Positions 24,495-31,176 of a stretch of DNA of 34,494 bases are shown here, piece by piece. Both the position numbers and the translations under genes were made by a program. The stretch lies in NCBI GenBank assembly GCA_020351855.1, contig CP070670.1, positions 2,604,880 through 2,639,373 of the forward strand, read 5' to 3'. Position 1 is the first letter of the stretch; every line of letters starts with the position of its first letter. Under the pieces are notes generated by a model. The model worked only from the letters and a program-made list of their open reading frames with translations. It had not been told where the DNA came from and did not search any database. This DNA is from Gemmatimonadota bacterium. Lineage in GTDB: Bacteria > Gemmatimonadota > Gemmatimonadetes > Palauibacterales > Palauibacteraceae.

Positions 24495-25568
24495 ATGATC
24501 GAACGGCCGATCGTCCGGACGTCCGGAGCCCGCCTCGCCTGCGCGGGGGTTCTCTCGGCGGTCGCGGTGCTGTCTGCATTCCAGACGTGGCAGTACGTGG
24601 CGGCAAAGGCGACGGCCAGGGGCGAGGTCGCCCGCCGGATCGATGCCGCCGTCCCGACTCGCCCGGCGCTGGCCCTGACCGAGGCCACCAGCGAGTCGCC
24701 ACTCGAGTTCGCCGACCGTCCTCTCCGCGAGGCGGACAGCGACGGGGACGCAGGGCCGCCACCGTCCCGACCGATCGCACGAGGCGGGATCCATCCCGAC
24801 CTCGAACCGCAGGCGCTGAAGCAACCGGCGCTCGCGCCCCGGGACCGAGAGCTGGCCCTCGATCCGGTGGCCGAACGGGGGGTCGCCATCGGATCGACCG
24901 TCCAGAGACCCGGCCATGCGGCGGGACGTCCTTCGGTACGACTCGGGGGCAACGACTCCGGTATCGGGACCCGAGGGACCATCGGGCGGGGACGGGGCCT
25001 GCCCAACCCGTTCATCATTCTCACCGGCGGGAGCGGATGTCAGGGCACTTCGGGCATCTCGCTGCCCGGTACGTTCCCGGGCATGCCCCCCGGGGGAGGA
25101 GCGGCAACCGGGCCGGAGCCGGACCCGACCTCCACCCCGCCGACACCGCTCCTGCCGCCCGGCACCATCGTCGGACGGCCGCCCGAGCCGACCGACATTC
25201 TCGCTCCTTCCGGGGATGGACGCCGCGTCCGACCGGTCGTGCCCGACGGGGGACGGAGGGGCGGGGATGGGCCGTTTCCCCGAACGCAAACGCCTCCGAC
25301 GAGCGGCCGGAACACTCCGGTCGCTGGCGCGGCCGCGGGACGCCTGATCCAGGAGTCCGCGCGGTCCTTCGGCTCACGGCGGCCGCCGTCGACACCGGAG
25401 CGCGCCCGCCCGCAGCCGTCGGTCCGGCAGACCCGGACGACGCAGACCACCGCTCGCCAGCCTCAAGCGACCCCGCGGACCGTAACCCGCCCGATGGGAC
25501 GGCAGAGCCCGGCCCGGAGCGCCCCCGGCGCTGGTCGCTCGCTGGCAAGGGGACGCTCGCCAGACTAA
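24495..25568 (+). CDS. Hypothetical single-pass membrane protein with GGSGCQG motif and basic tail
   Basis: No family recognised. The 357 residues have an N-terminal hydrophobic helix (about 12-33, ending FQTWQYVAA) and then a long low-complexity region rich in Pro, Gly and Arg, presumably outside the cytoplasm. In the middle, RLGGND is followed by FIILTGGSGCQG with Cys182, then GISLPGTFPG. This block recurs in the next gene. The last 90 residues are strongly basic with many Ser/Thr/Pro/Gln. Cys16 precedes the hydrophobic stretch and is not in a lipobox. AGGAG six bases before ATG 24495 fixes the start. Base composition does not differ from neighbours. Confidence 0.72.
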   Translation: MIERPIVRTSGARLACAGVLSAVAVLSAFQTWQYVAAKATARGEVARRIDAAVPTRPALALTEATSESPLEFADRPLREADSDGDAGPPPSRPIARGGIHPDLEPQALKQPALAPRDRELALDPVAERGVAIGSTVQRPGHAAGRPSVRLGGNDSGIGTRGTIGRGRGLPNPFIILTGGSGCQGTSGISLPGTFPGMPPGGGAATGPEPDPTSTPPTPLLPPGTIVGRPPEPTDILAPSGDGRRVRPVVPDGGRRGGDGPFPRTQTPPTSGRNTPVAGAAAGRLIQESARSFGSRRPPSTPERARPQPSVRQTRTTQTTARQPQATPRTVTRPMGRQSPARSAPGAGRSLARGRSPD

Positions 25569-25651
25569 TGTGACGTGGCGGGCTGTTCCTTCGTCAGAGT
25601 GATGACGCCGACGCCGAGCGGGGAAACAGCCTTGGATCGAGGAGGAGGCCG

Positions 25652-26287
25652 ATGACAGAGAGGGTCGGTTACGACGGGACCTATCGGCGCGTGCTGGGGA
25701 TCGGTCTGCTCGTCTCGCTTGCGGTGCACGGGGCGATCCTCGCATGGGGACGCCTCGAAGTCGCCGCGGTCACCGAGCGGAATCCGACCGAGCCCGGCAC
25801 GGAGCTCGCCCTGGCGTTCGCGGACGAACAGCCCGTAGAGCTCCTCGACATGCGCGTGCTCGAGGCGGAGGTCAGCGTCGAGACGGCTCCGGCACCCGAC
25901 GCCGAGACGTCGTCGGTCGAAGCCTCGCTCGATCTGGAGCCGCCGCCGCTCGCCTCCGCCCAGGAGGGAGCGCTGCTCGCCGTCAACCCGGTCGAGATCG
26001 GCGAGACCGACGTCGGGGCGGCGATCGAGTTCGACCGGCTGGGCGCTGCCGTCGCTGCGGCCAGCCGCGGTGGCAACGATCATGACTTCGAGCGCCTGGG
26101 AGGCTTTCGAATCCCGGAGGGCTCGGGGAGGCGCGGACCGCTGATCATCGGCGGCGGTGGAAGCGGCTGCCAGGGCCCGGACGTGATCCGCCTGCCGGGA
26201 AGAAGGACCGGCAGCATTGCCCTGCCGGGAGCCGGAACCGGCGGATTCTCCGGCTACGGCATCGGCTCGCGCTTCTCTCCTCCCTAG
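25652..26287 (+). CDS. Hypothetical TonB-like N-terminal protein with GGSGCQG motif
   Basis: No full-length family recognised. The 211 residues begin with a transmembrane helix containing S22-LAV-H26-GAILAW, the SxxxH signature and surrounding pattern of the TonB/TolA-type helix that engages an ExbBD-like motor. An acidic periplasmic region (about 40-135) follows. The C-terminal part has RGGND, then PLIIGGGGSGCQG with Cys173, the only cysteine, and VIRLPG, matching the upstream gene. No TonB C-terminal beta domain is seen; the end is Gly-rich. GGAGGAGG just before ATG 25652 is a strong ribosome binding site. It lies 83 bases after the previous stop. Confidence 0.75.
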   Translation: MTERVGYDGTYRRVLGIGLLVSLAVHGAILAWGRLEVAAVTERNPTEPGTELALAFADEQPVELLDMRVLEAEVSVETAPAPDAETSSVEASLDLEPPPLASAQEGALLAVNPVEIGETDVGAAIEFDRLGAAVAAASRGGNDHDFERLGGFRIPEGSGRRGPLIIGGGGSGCQGPDVIRLPGRRTGSIALPGAGTGGFSGYGIGSRFSPP

Positions 26288-26435
26288 TTCATTCAGGTTC
26301 CGAAGCGCGCCCGGCGCAGGCGGGGGCCGCCAGATGGACTGGTCCCGCTTCTGCCTGGGACTGCATATTCAGCCAGCCCGCGGTTGACTGTCGTGTCGGT
26401 CACCCGGCCGGTCCGGGTCCCTCCGGGGGGAGAGT

Positions 26436-27512
26436 CTGGTCGCTCACATCCGCCACCTGATCCAGGTCGTCGGCGTCGTTCTCCTCGTCCTGCTGGCGCT
26501 GCGGTTCCTCCTGCCTGCATCGCCGATATCCCCCGCAGCCTGGACGCCCCCGAGCGCCCCGGCTTACGAGGGCCCCTATGCGCCCAACGACCGCCTCGCG
26601 TCGATCCAACGGCTCGGCCAGGGGGCTGGCGTCGGACCCGAGGATGTGGCGGTGGACGTCGAGGGCCGAGTCTACGCCGGGATGGTGGATGGCCGGATCG
26701 TTCGCATGAACCGCGACGGGTCCGGCGCCCACGACTTCGCTCACACGGCCGGAAGGCCGTTGGGCCTCGACTTCGACCCGGCGGGCAATCTGATCGTCGC
26801 GGACGCCGACCAGGGCCTACTCTCCATTGGTCCCGATGGCGCGGTCCGGCACCTGGCCCGAGAGGAGGGTGGGAGGCCCTTCCGCTTGACGGATGATGTG
26901 GACGTCGCGCCGGACGGGACCATCTACTTCAGCGACGCCTCGGACCGTTTCGGCCTTGCGGACTACGTCCTGGATCTCCTCGAGCACCGAGCGAACGGCC
27001 GCCTCCTCTCCTACCACCCCCCGAGCGGCACCGTCAGGGCGCTCATGCATCCGCTCCACTTCGCCAACGGCGTGGCGGTAAGTCCGGACGGCGTCTTCGT
27101 CCTCGTCGTGGAGACCGCCAGATACAGGGTGATGCGCCTCTGGCTGGAGGGACCCCGGCGCGGGGAGAGCGACATCTTCATCGAGAACCTGCCGGGCTTT
27201 CCGGATGGGATCTCCTCGGACGGGGAGGAGATCTTCTGGCTGGCCCTCGTGTCTCCGAGGGACAGGCTGGTCGACCGACTCCTCCCGAGACCGTACCTGC
27301 GCAGGCTCCTGGCCAGGCTGCCGCGCGCCCTCCAGCCGGCACCCAGTCGGTACTCCATGGTGCTCGGCCTCGACCGGAACGGCCGGGTCGTCCACAACCT
27401 GCAGGATCCAGAGGGTGGATTCGCGCAGATCTCCAGCGTCGAGCGTCACGCCGACCAGCTGTATTTCGGCAGCCTGGTCGAGGATGCCGTGGGCCGGCTT
27501 CCCGCCCCGTAA
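26436..27512 (+). CDS. Membrane-anchored strictosidine-synthase/SMP-30-like beta-propeller, CTG start likely
   Basis: Six-bladed propeller of the strictosidine synthase/APMAP group, often hydrolases of unknown substrate. The conserved part runs from RLASIQRLGQG through VAVDVEGRVYAGMVDGRIVRM, FDPAGNLIVADADQGL, HFANGVAVSPDG and FPDGISSDGEEIFW. GTG 26646 is the first conventional start, but homology continues upstream in frame to a hydrophobic anchor (HLIQVVGVVLLVLLALRFLL) and the frame is closed by TGA at 26385. Within that extension the only start-like codons are CTG. CTG 26436 follows GGGGGGAG and gives 358 residues, normal for the family. A frameshift in the G-run at 26425-26430 is the alternative. 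Confidence 0.78.
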   Translation: MVAHIRHLIQVVGVVLLVLLALRFLLPASPISPAAWTPPSAPAYEGPYAPNDRLASIQRLGQGAGVGPEDVAVDVEGRVYAGMVDGRIVRMNRDGSGAHDFAHTAGRPLGLDFDPAGNLIVADADQGLLSIGPDGAVRHLAREEGGRPFRLTDDVDVAPDGTIYFSDASDRFGLADYVLDLLEHRANGRLLSYHPPSGTVRALMHPLHFANGVAVSPDGVFVLVVETARYRVMRLWLEGPRRGESDIFIENLPGFPDGISSDGEEIFWLALVSPRDRLVDRLLPRPYLRRLLARLPRALQPAPSRYSMVLGLDRNGRVVHNLQDPEGGFAQISSVERHADQLYFGSLVEDAVGRLPAP

Positions 27513-27546
27513 CGCCGTTCGGGCTCCGCCCGCGGGAGGGCTCTCC

Positions 27547-27559
27547 GGGGCCTCGCCCC
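27547..27559 (+). terminator. Short hairpin after the propeller gene
   Basis: GGGGC-CTC-GCCCC is a five-base stem with a three-base loop, 34 bases after the stop of the propeller gene and immediately before the candidate promoter of the MFS gene. It is followed by only two T, so termination is weakly supported. Confidence 0.25.
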
Positions 27560-27588
27560 TTGAGCCGCGAGCCAAACCCTGCCATAAC
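27560..27588 (+). promoter_or_regulatory. Candidate promoter for the MFS transporter gene
   Basis: TTGAGC at 27560-27565 and CATAAC at 27583-27588 are separated by exactly 17 bases, each with four of six consensus matches. The implied start is about 55 bases before the GTG at 27651. The spacing is ideal but the hexamers are weak. Confidence 0.35.
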
Positions 27589-27650
27589 TGTGGGCCACCG
27601 CACCAGACGGCAGAGTCTTACACGGCGAGGCGCGATTGCGAGAGGAGCGG

Positions 27651-28925
27651 GTGATTCGGCTGCGGGAGTACGGCCTGACGGTCGGGACGATGGGCTCGAA
27701 CGCCGCCCAGACGCTCATCATCGCGCTGCTCCCCGTTCTCCTCGGCCGCTACACCGATTCGGCCGCCCTGATCGGCGCCGTGATCGGCGCCGAGGGCATC
27801 CTTGCCATCTTCGTCCCGTACTGGATCGGCTACCTGAGCGACCACCTTCCGAACCGGCTGGCCCGCCGCTTCGGGAGGCGTGCCTTCTTCCTCTGGACGG
27901 CGGCGCCGCTGATGACCGCCTCCCTCGTGGTCGTCCCTTTTCTCCGCGGGTTCTGGCCGCTCGCCACGGCCGGAATCCTCTTCTTCACGGCCCTGCAGGG
28001 TTTCGTCACGCCGCTGTGGGCCCTGATGATCGACGCGGTACCCGACGAGCGGCGGGCCCGGGTCCAGGGCGTGCGGGGCGCGTTCCAGGCCATCGGCCTC
28101 GCCTTCGGTCTTATCGGAGGAGGACTGCTGTTCGAGGTGTGGGAGCCGCTGCCGTTCGTCACGGCGGGCTTCGTTCTCATCCTGTCGACCTGGTTCACGG
28201 CCCTCTCCGCGCCGAGCGATCGCGGACATGACCAGATCGCGCCGGCCCGCAGAAGGCGGGGGCCGGTGTGGCGGCGGCTCCTCAAGCGCTCGGAGATCCG
28301 GTGGTTCCTGGTCGCCAACGGGCTCTGGAACGGGGCCATCGACGGGATCCGGCCCTACATATTCCTCTACGCCGGCGCCGTGTTCGGCATCTCCGTGGGC
28401 GGAACATCAGGACTCCTCGTGTTCTTGCTTCTCGGCGTCGGCCTGGGGGCCGTGGCGGTGGGTCGGCTGAGCGACGTCATAGGCCGGGCGCGACTGCTGA
28501 TGTTTTCCGCCGGTCTCTGCGGTCTCGCGATGCTCGTCGCCTACTTTCCCCGGACCTCAACGGGAATCATCTGGCTGCTGGCCGCAGCCGGCCTGGCGGC
28601 AGCCTCCTTCATCGCGCTGCCGTTCCCCGTATTCGCCCGCCTGACCGGCGACGAGGCCCCCGGACGGCAGACGGCGCTGTTCATCGTCTCGATCGGCGTC
28701 TCCCGGGTCCTCGCGCCGGTGCTGGTCGGCGCCGTTATCGACTTCAGCGCGCGCTTCGATCCGGAGTTGCGGGGCTACCCCTTCATGTGGGTCGCGGCCG
28801 GCGGGATGGCCCTCCTGAGCGTTCCCGCGCTGCTCCGTGCGGTTTCCGCCGCGCGCCGCCGCGAGCGAGCTAACGCCCCGCTCCCAGTTCCGGAAGACCG
28901 ATGGGACGCCGCGCCTGGATCCTAG
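27651..28925 (+). CDS. MFS transporter
   Basis: Inner-membrane secondary transporter of 424 residues with about 12 hydrophobic helices in two halves joined by a basic loop (ARRRRGPVWRRLLKR). The loop between helices 2 and 3 carries the MFS motif A-like GYLSDHLPNRLARRFGRR, and the equivalent in the second half is VGRLSDVIGRARLL. The layout resembles SLC45/GPH-type sugar carriers, but substrate is not determinable. I favour GTG 27651 (MIRLREYGL) over TTG 27636 because AGAGGAG sits just before the GTG, although the spacing is short. Its 3' end overlaps the convergent amidase gene by 56 bases. Confidence 0.88.
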   Translation: MIRLREYGLTVGTMGSNAAQTLIIALLPVLLGRYTDSAALIGAVIGAEGILAIFVPYWIGYLSDHLPNRLARRFGRRAFFLWTAAPLMTASLVVVPFLRGFWPLATAGILFFTALQGFVTPLWALMIDAVPDERRARVQGVRGAFQAIGLAFGLIGGGLLFEVWEPLPFVTAGFVLILSTWFTALSAPSDRGHDQIAPARRRRGPVWRRLLKRSEIRWFLVANGLWNGAIDGIRPYIFLYAGAVFGISVGGTSGLLVFLLLGVGLGAVAVGRLSDVIGRARLLMFSAGLCGLAMLVAYFPRTSTGIIWLLAAAGLAAASFIALPFPVFARLTGDEAPGRQTALFIVSIGVSRVLAPVLVGAVIDFSARFDPELRGYPFMWVAAGGMALLSVPALLRAVSAARRRERANAPLPVPEDRWDAAPGS

Positions 28926-30294
28926 CGGCGAGCCCGAGGACATCGGCCTCGCCGAAGGCGCGACCGGCGATCTGGAGGCCCACGGGGAGCCCGGCGGCGG
29001 AGAGCCCGGCGGGAACGGACGCCGAGGGCAATCCCGAGAGGCTCAGCAGGAAGGTCGGCGCGATCCAGTCGATGTAGGTCTCCATCGGCCTGCCTGCGAT
29101 GGTCCGAGGATAGCGTTCCTCGACCGGAAACGGAGGGACGGCGGCGCAGGGCGTGAGCAGGGCGTCGAAGCGCTCGAAGAACGCGCCCAGCCGCTCCCAC
29201 AGCCTGGAGCGATCCCGCTCCGCCAGGCCGAGCCTCACCGGCGACTGGCGAAGTCCAGCCCTGATGTTGTCGGCCAGATCCTCGCCCAGCTCGTCCAGTC
29301 GATCGAGCAGCGCCTGGTGATGCGCCACCATCCAGTAGCCGCGCAGCACGTGGAACGCTTCCCTGGCGAACGAGAGGTCCAGGTCGACCTCATCCACGGT
29401 CACGCCCTCCCCTGCGAGCTCGCCCGCCGCGGCCCGGCAGATCCGCTCGACCTCTCCATCCACGCCGATGGCGGCGATGTCGGGACAGTAAGCGAGCCGC
29501 CTCGGACCGGCCCCCAGGGCTATCCGCCGGACGGCGTCCGGGAGGCCGGGCCCGTATTCCGGCTGCTGGATCGGCGTCCTCGCGCTCGGCCCCGCCACCG
29601 CCGTCATCATCAGGGCCACGTCCTCTGCGGTTCGCGCCATCCCTCCGGTGACCTGCAGCGAGTCCCAGAGGTAGCGACTCGGATACGTAGGCACGAAGCC
29701 GGCCGACGGCCGAAAGCCGACCACACCGCAAAACGCCGCGGGCACGCGCAGCGAGCCGCCGAGATCGGTCCCCTCGGCCAGCGCAACCATGCCGGCGGCG
29801 AGAGCGGCCGCCCCCCCGCCCGAGGACCCGCCGGCCGTAAGGGCAGGGTTCCATGGATTGCGCGTGGCCCCGAAAACCGCGTTGTACGTGCTGGCGCCGG
29901 CGGCGAACTCCGGCGTGTTCGTCTTGCCGAGCACAATCGCCCCCGCCCGCTTCAGCCGGCGAACCACGAGCGCGTCGTCACCTGGAACGTGGGTCGCGAA
30001 GAGGGGCGATCCGTAGGTCGTGCGGAGTCCTGCGACCGGAGTGACATCCTTGATCCCGACGGGAAGGCCGCACAGCAGGCTCGCAGGCAGACCTCGGGTC
30101 AGCGCGGCCTCCGCCTCCCGGGCCTCGTCCTCCGCGCGCTCGTTCAGCGTGACGACGGCGTTCACCGTCCCGCCGAACGCCTCGATCCGCTCCAGGCACG
30201 CCCTCACCAGATCGACCGGCGAGAGCTCCCGCCGGCCGATCTGTCGTCTGAGCTCGCAGGCCGAGCGGTCAGCGAGCTGCGAGTCCGTCTCCAA
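28870..30294 (-). CDS. Amidase-signature hydrolase
   Basis: Cytosolic enzyme that hydrolyses a carboxamide or ureido group. The Ser-cisSer-Lys triad is intact: Lys82 (GLPVGIKDV), cis-Ser158 in GGSSGG (155-160) and nucleophile Ser181 in TDLGGSLRVPAAFCG. The 474-residue length is normal. The start is TTG 30294 (METDSQLADRS), where family homology begins; no ATG or GTG fits, and upstream frame overlaps the cyclase gene. It is last in the minus-strand catabolic run. In this context a ureido acid such as ureidomalonate is a reasonable substrate candidate, which is inference only. Confidence 0.88.
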   Translation of the reverse strand: METDSQLADRSACELRRQIGRRELSPVDLVRACLERIEAFGGTVNAVVTLNERAEDEAREAEAALTRGLPASLLCGLPVGIKDVTPVAGLRTTYGSPLFATHVPGDDALVVRRLKRAGAIVLGKTNTPEFAAGASTYNAVFGATRNPWNPALTAGGSSGGGAAALAAGMVALAEGTDLGGSLRVPAAFCGVVGFRPSAGFVPTYPSRYLWDSLQVTGGMARTAEDVALMMTAVAGPSARTPIQQPEYGPGLPDAVRRIALGAGPRRLAYCPDIAAIGVDGEVERICRAAAGELAGEGVTVDEVDLDLSFAREAFHVLRGYWMVAHHQALLDRLDELGEDLADNIRAGLRQSPVRLGLAERDRSRLWERLGAFFERFDALLTPCAAVPPFPVEERYPRTIAGRPMETYIDWIAPTFLLSLSGLPSASVPAGLSAAGLPVGLQIAGRAFGEADVLGLAARIQARRPIGLPELGAGR

Positions 30295-30314
30295 GGCGCC
30301 GCGACCCGGACTCG

Positions 30315-31103
30315 TCAGTCCTCGGTGAACGCCAGGACCCGGCAGAACGCGGCCTCGCCGCCCCGGAACTTCCACGGGAACACGCCGATCGTCGTCCGGC
30401 GGTTCTGCAGCTCGGGAGCCGCGATGTCGCCCCCCAGGTTCTCGGCGTGCATGCAGTGGTGGGGGAAGAGCGCGTTGTGCGTCAGCTGGTAGTGCTCTTC
30501 GGGAAACAGGGTCTCCAGCCTCTCCTTCCCTCCGAACTTCCGCTCGCACAGTGCCCGCACCCGGTCGCAGTGCCCGAACGTCCCCTGACCGAGGAAGCGT
30601 CCGATCGGAAGGTTCATCGGATGGTCCGTCGACACGGCGTCCACGGCCCAGATCCTGACTGCCTTGTCGATCAGCCACGGTACCATGTCGGGGTGGGCCC
30701 CGGGGTGGAGGTGGATGTAGCGCTCCTCGTTGGGGCTCTCCCCGAACTGGGCGAACCGGTGCCACCCGGTGTGGAGCACGATGATGTCGCCTTTCCTGAC
30801 CTCCACCCGATCCTCGATCATGGCCGGCGTGTAGGCCCCGCAGTCGTCCATCTCATCGCTCAGATCGACGATGACGCCGGGCCCGTAAAGCCACTCGAGC
30901 GGGATCTCGTCGATCGTCATCCCGCCGGTCACGAAGTGGCGGGGCGCATCGAGGTGCGTGCCGATGTGGTTGGAGGTCATGATGTACTGCGCGTTCACGC
31001 CGTGCTCGGCCTTCCGCTTGATGTACTTCACCTCGAACGGAGGATAGTAGGGCCAGAAGGAGACGTCCGCGTTGAGCGGCTGGGAGAGATCGTAGAGCTT
31101 CAT
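30315..31103 (-). CDS. Cyclase-family (PF04199) metal-dependent hydrolase
   Basis: The family includes kynurenine formamidase and isatin hydrolase, which cleave amide bonds with a divalent metal. The metal motif HxGTHxDxPxH is complete: His46, His50, Asp52 and His56 in HIGTHLDAPRHF. Other conserved parts are VRKGDIIVLHTGW and IWAVDAVSTDHPMN. At 262 residues it has normal length. ATG 31103 has a perfect AGGAGG at five bases. Since isatin hydrolase opens a cyclic amide, this enzyme could open an oxidised N-heterocycle produced by the upstream dehydrogenase. Confidence 0.87.
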   Translation of the reverse strand: MKLYDLSQPLNADVSFWPYYPPFEVKYIKRKAEHGVNAQYIMTSNHIGTHLDAPRHFVTGGMTIDEIPLEWLYGPGVIVDLSDEMDDCGAYTPAMIEDRVEVRKGDIIVLHTGWHRFAQFGESPNEERYIHLHPGAHPDMVPWLIDKAVRIWAVDAVSTDHPMNLPIGRFLGQGTFGHCDRVRALCERKFGGKERLETLFPEEHYQLTHNALFPHHCMHAENLGGDIAAPELQNRRTTIGVFPWKFRGGEAAFCRVLAFTED

Positions 31104-31122
31104 CGTTCCTCCTATCGGACCT

Positions 31123-31169
31123 CGGTGCGTTGCGGGGCTCCGGTGCGTTGCGGGGCTCCGGTGCGTTGC
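31123..31169. repeat. Tandem 18-base repeat, 2.6 copies, between two operon genes
   Basis: The unit CGGTGCGTTGCGGGGCTC occurs at 31123-31140 and again identically at 31141-31158, followed by an 11-base partial copy to 31169. It fills the 73-base gap between the malonyl-CoA synthetase stop and the cyclase ribosome binding site. It could be a regulator-binding array or a recent slippage product. Confidence 0.85.
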
Positions 31170-31176
31170 ATCGGGA

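Noticed and set aside
24540-24542. Cys16 of the first Cys-motif protein as a lipoprotein cysteine
   Set aside because: The preceding residues are Arg-Leu-Ala and the hydrophobic helix comes mostly after the Cys, unlike a lipobox.
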